From: an uncultured Clostridia bacterium
Lineage (GTDB): Bacteria > Bacillota > Clostridia > Christensenellales > Pumilibacteraceae
Direction: 5' to 3'
Assembly (NCBI GenBank): GCA_934229275.1
Contig: CAKQDN010000037.1
Span: 1-16,504, forward strand
DNA: 16,504 bases
The translations under genes and the position numbers were made by a program. Shown piece by piece: positions 12,907 to 16,504 of the stretch. The notes below the pieces were generated by a model that worked only from the letters and a program-made list of their open reading frames with translations, was not told where the DNA came from and made no database searches. The number at the start of each line of letters is the position of its first letter. The first letter of the stretch is position 1.

Positions 12907-15900
12907 GTGTCAAGACTTCTTTTTACCACAATATTTTTATCGCTTTTCAGTAACTTCAAGTCGATAGCGTTTGTGTTATACGTCACGCCGTCGTGTTCTA
13001 TTCGCCATTCGCCCATACCTTCGTTTCGTATTTCGACGGAAAGAACTATTCCGTGATGTCTGATTTCGACTTTTGCATTCTTAATAGACTTCGGAAGTGC
13101 AGGCGAAAATGCCGCAACGCCGCTTTTTATATCGATTCCGAACGTTTTTCGAACCACCGTAACGAAAGTCCATGCAGCAGATCCGGTGTACCAACTCCAT
13201 CCTGCTTCACCTGCTCGTTCGCCCGAATAAACGTCCGCACTCACGACATACGGTTCCGCACCGTATTTTTCGCCTTTACCGCAAAGATAGCGTTCAACCG
13301 GATTGATCATTTGCAAATACTCGAATGCTTTTTCTTTTTGCCCTGTGAGGTACAGAGCGTAGATAAACCATATCGCCGCGTGTGTGTACTGACCGCCGTT
13401 TTCTCGTATTCCGGGCGGATAATCGCCGATATAACCGACTTTTTTACTGTCCGAAAACGGCGGATCGAGCAATTTAATAATCCCGTTATCCTTATCGACA
13501 AGCATTTTCTCGGCATAATCGAGCGCAGAACGCATTCGTTCCGGCGTCGTTATTCCGCTTATCGCCGCATATGCCTGCGTTAAGAGGTCGATTTTACATT
13601 CGTCACTGTTTTCGCCCCCTATTACCGTACCGTCATCGGCAATCGCTCTTAAGAAATACTTTCCGTTAAAGCAATCCTCGACTCCTTTTCTTAAAAGAGC
13701 GCGCTTTTCGATATAGTATTTTTTTTCCGGTGGCAGTGTTATGTGCTTTAAAAATTTGCCGATAACCTCGTATAAGAACATTGAAAGCCACACACTTTTG
13801 CCTTTTCCTTTAATTCCGATTTTATTCATCCCGTCGTTCCAATCGCCGCCATGCATATAAACCAGTCCGTCGGGAGCGATCTCATCGCACACCGATGAAA
13901 TTGCTCGTTTGCAATGCTCGAGCAAACTCTCGTCGCCTTCACATTGTTGCATAACTCCGCAAACGCTGTCTCTTCCGCGCGGAATGGTAACGTCCTTCAA
14001 AAACGGTATGCGCTCTCCTAAAACGCAGCAATCTCCGCTGAACGCTATATACTCCGCAACAACATACGGCAAAAACAGGCGGTCATCCATAATCTCGGTT
14101 CGCACTCCGAAAAACGGATGATGCCACCAATGCATAACGTATCCGCTTTCGAATTGTCGTGCCGCGCAATAACAAATATGCTCCCTAACAGCCTTTTCGT
14201 TGACATACAACATAGCCAGACAATCCTGAAGTTGATCTCTAAAGCCGTACGCTCCGCCAACCTGATAATATCCGACTCTTCCGTAAAACCTGCTGCAATA
14301 TACCTGATAAGGCAACCACTTAAATAATGCGCACAGCGACGAATCGAAATCGAGTCCGACGGTCGAAAGATTTGCATATTTTTCTTTCGCAAACAAAAAT
14401 TCGCTTTCAATATAATTTTTGTCGTAGTTATGCACTTCTTCATCTCCGAAAACTATAGAAAACGTTAGCGGCTCATCAAGTACTATGTCAGACATAGTAC
14501 TGAAATATGGCATATTCAGCGCTTTTTTTGACGATTTTCTAATAAAATCCTCATTGTCTTGTTTCAGTCTGAAGTCACATCCGATAAAATCAACATAAAT
14601 TTTTTTGCCGTTTTCGGTGTTTTCTATAACGGATTTTCCGCTTTCAATCTCGCGAATATCTATAGCGCACGCATTCTCGCCAAAAAACGCGCCCAAAACC
14701 GGAAACAACGCAAAACAGATTTCTACGCCTCTTACGGTTTTTCCGCTTACATTTCTTATTTCGGTAAGATATACCTTTTCTCCGTCGCGCGTTATAAATA
14801 CCTTAACGCGGCTTTCAATACCTGCATACACACTAACAAATTCCGTATAACCAAGCGAATGACGACAGTATTCCCGTCGATTACCGCAAAGCGAATTTAT
14901 ACTCCACTCCGCCCCTTTTTCTCGCAAAAAAAGAATCTCACTACTTGCGTCATTGTCAAAAAACGCTGTGATTTTTTGCTCGCGAGAGTTCTGTCCGAAA
15001 GTAAATCCGCCGCCTCCGCACGAAATTACCGTTCCGCCGTTTTTATTTGAAATAATATTGCAAAACGGTCTCGGCGGATTATCGGCAATCACGAACGAAT
15101 AATCTTTTGCATAATATCCGCAGCCGACATTCAAAAGACGTTCCGGAAAATCGAGTTCTTTCGCTTTGGCCGCCGCGCCCATCAAATAAAACGTTTTGCT
15201 TTCGCTTTTAAGTAACGTGCTATTAACATAATACATCGAAGACAAACGCAAAATTTCTTCTCCGATTTTGCCGGAAACCGTATCTATACGACAACCATCC
15301 GGCAAAACGGAACGTATACCCGACGCGCTTATACTTTCTTCCGCTTGCTTTTTAAGCGACGAAAAATATCCGTCTTGTTCGCTTATCGCAACAACGATAT
15401 CGAACTTACAACCGAATTTGTAAATTCGGGCAAACGAACGCAACTTCTTTTCTATTCCGTAGACATCCGGAAGGCTTTTCACCTGCAGAACTTTAACGGG
15501 ATATGCGTAAGCGTAACCGTTTTTAAATAATGCGGTGTTACTTCCGAAACTTTCAAACATCGTTTTTGCCGCAAAAACACATTGATCTATGCTCGCTCCG
15601 AATGCACCGTTTTTAACGAAATTTTCTTTAATTCTCTCATTTAGCCGCAAATCGCAAAGAATTTTTGCTTTATTTCGAAGCGACATCATGTCGTCTGCAC
15701 AAAAAACGCAAATACAAATACTCTTACGTTCCCCCGGCTTTAATGTAGGTATCGCATTTATTTCAAGCGTAGCATTTCGCAAAGAAAAGTTGACATTTGC
15801 CCCACAAACCGAAATTCCGCAGACTGCCTTACTCTTTCGATTTTCGCAAAGAACGTAGTTTTCTCCCTTTTCAATCACCGTTATGAACAAGCGATTAAAG

Positions 15901-16504
15901 GCAGGGTGCGCAACATAATCTTTTTCCTTTGCGAGAACCAATTCGAGCAGCGCTTTTATTTCGAAATTCAGCGAACGATTGGTCGGATTAACCACTTCGA
16001 CAATTCTCATTTCACCGTCATAACCGTTCAATGCTCGCACCGAATACTCTGCCGTAAATTCCACGGCGCTAAGAAAAACCGTCGTTTCCCCTTTCGTATA
16101 AGTTGTTTTACAAACATCGGCACGACTGCCGGAAACTGCCACGTCGAGAAAAAAACCTTCTCCGCCCGATATGCCGTCATATATTAAATCCGTTCGGTAT
16201 AACGCTTTTCCGTTGGCGTTCAAACCGGTTGTAACAAAATAATTGCCGCTTGAAATCATGTTTATTTCCGAAAATTCATCGCTTAAATGCACGAATTCTC
16301 TTTTTTCACTGATCGATTCAGCATGTACGACAGGGTATTTTCTTGCAGCATATCGTTCATAATCGGGTAAGCGTTCGAAACTTTTTACCGCACTCGCTAT
16401 ACGAGCGTTTTCAGACAGTTTTTTCTTTGCGTAGCCGTCGAGATAATTGTTTATCGACATAAGAATCATGCCTTGATGATGCGCCATATACGTCTTTATC
16501 ACCT
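12903..16504 (-). CDS. Cyclic beta-1,2-glucan synthase (NdvB)-like protein, C-terminal GH94 part
   Basis: About 1200 residues are visible; the reading frame is open at the right edge, so the N-terminus is missing. Residues below are numbered from that edge. KTYMAHHQGM (3-12) is the end of the middle transglycosylation/glycoamylase-like region of cyclic glucan synthases. A beta-sandwich region follows, with GGGGFTFGQNSREQ near 500. The GH94 (alpha/alpha) barrel has GFRDQLQDCLAML (~752), HWWHHPFFGVRTEIMDDR (~790), GGDWNDGMN (~885, with the general-acid Asp) and YPPGIRENGGQYTHAAIW (~1035), and ends SADVYSGERAGEAGWSWYTGSAAW. Family members make cyclic beta-1,2-glucan or phosphorolyse beta-glucans. 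Whether a GT84 synthase domain and membrane spans precede this part cannot be seen. The stop is TGA at 12905-12903. Confidence 0.85.
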   Translation of the reverse strand, partial: VIKTYMAHHQGMILMSINNYLDGYAKKKLSENARIASAVKSFERLPDYERYAARKYPVVHAESISEKREFVHLSDEFSEINMISSGNYFVTTGLNANGKALYRTDLIYDGISGGEGFFLDVAVSGSRADVCKTTYTKGETTVFLSAVEFTAEYSVRALNGYDGEMRIVEVVNPTNRSLNFEIKALLELVLAKEKDYVAHPAFNRLFITVIEKGENYVLCENRKSKAVCGISVCGANVNFSLRNATLEINAIPTLKPGERKSICICVFCADDMMSLRNKAKILCDLRLNERIKENFVKNGAFGASIDQCVFAAKTMFESFGSNTALFKNGYAYAYPVKVLQVKSLPDVYGIEKKLRSFARIYKFGCKFDIVVAISEQDGYFSSLKKQAEESISASGIRSVLPDGCRIDTVSGKIGEEILRLSSMYYVNSTLLKSESKTFYLMGAAAKAKELDFPERLLNVGCGYYAKDYSFVIADNPPRPFCNIISNKNGGTVISCGGGGFTFGQNSREQKITAFFDNDASSEILFLREKGAEWSINSLCGNRREYCRHSLGYTEFVSVYAGIESRVKVFITRDGEKVYLTEIRNVSGKTVRGVEICFALFPVLGAFFGENACAIDIREIESGKSVIENTENGKKIYVDFIGCDFRLKQDNEDFIRKSSKKALNMPYFSTMSDIVLDEPLTFSIVFGDEEVHNYDKNYIESEFLFAKEKYANLSTVGLDFDSSLCALFKWLPYQVYCSRFYGRVGYYQVGGAYGFRDQLQDCLAMLYVNEKAVREHICYCAARQFESGYVMHWWHHPFFGVRTEIMDDRLFLPYVVAEYIAFSGDCCVLGERIPFLKDVTIPRGRDSVCGVMQQCEGDESLLEHCKRAISSVCDEIAPDGLVYMHGGDWNDGMNKIGIKGKGKSVWLSMFLYEVIGKFLKHITLPPEKKYYIEKRALLRKGVEDCFNGKYFLRAIADDGTVIGGENSDECKIDLLTQAYAAISGITTPERMRSALDYAEKMLVDKDNGIIKLLDPPFSDSKKVGYIGDYPPGIRENGGQYTHAAIWFIYALYLTGQKEKAFEYLQMINPVERYLCGKGEKYGAEPYVVSADVYSGERAGEAGWSWYTGSAAWTFVTVVRKTFGIDIKSGVAAFSPALPKSIKNAKVEIRHHGIVLSVEIRNEGMGEWRIEHDGVTYNTNAIDLKLLKSDKNIVVKRSLDT
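14479..14501. repeat. Second copy of the 23-bp palindrome, inside the GH94 gene
   Basis: AGTACTATGTC-A-GACATAGTACT: perfect 11-bp arms around one base. It shares AGTACTATG-N5-CATAGTACT with the intergenic copy at 11477-11499. In the gene it encodes roughly STMSDIVL (about residue 670) in a linker between the beta-sandwich and the barrel, without breaking the frame. Confidence 0.75.

Overview
The window looks like ordinary chromosomal backbone from a Bacillota bacterium, most likely an uncultured Clostridia-like lineage. The evidence is the gene order yifB-dprA-topA-trmFO-hslV-hslU, which matches the Bacillus/Clostridium arrangement, together with AGGAGG-type ribosome sites and good sigma-A-type promoters. 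A finer placement would be guesswork. I see no rRNA, tRNA, CRISPR array, insertion sequence or phage gene.

Layout. Positions 1-8814 read leftward (minus strand). In transcription order they are: a multi-membrane-span GT-C-like protein; yifB/comM (Mg-chelatase-like AAA+); dprA (ssDNA/RecA loader); topA (topoisomerase I with four zinc ribbons); trmFO (folate-dependent tRNA U54 methyltransferase); then hslV and the first 171 codons of hslU (two-component protease). Genes from yifB to trmFO overlap or nearly touch, so they look like one operon. hslV has its own strong promoter, whose -35 box contains the trmFO stop codon. The codV/xerC gene that sits between trmFO and hslV in B. subtilis is absent here.

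Positions 8930-11450 hold two glycolytic genes that diverge from a 459-bp spacer: gap (minus) and fba (plus), each with a recognisable promoter and a terminator-like hairpin. The spacer also contains several palindromes that the two promoters do not explain.

Positions 11550-16504 read leftward again. They hold the C-terminal ~1200 residues of a very large cyclic beta-1,2-glucan synthase (NdvB)-like GH94 protein, whose N-terminus lies beyond the window, followed by rarA (replication-associated AAA+). The rarA promoter is built like the hslV promoter and places the expected transcript start on the rarA ATG, so rarA appears to be leaderless.

The most unusual signals are non-coding: a 23-bp palindrome found once between the convergent fba and rarA genes and again inside the glucan-synthase-like gene; two promoters that use an upstream TGA stop codon as part of their -35 box; and the leaderless rarA. 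I found no convincing new multi-gene system.
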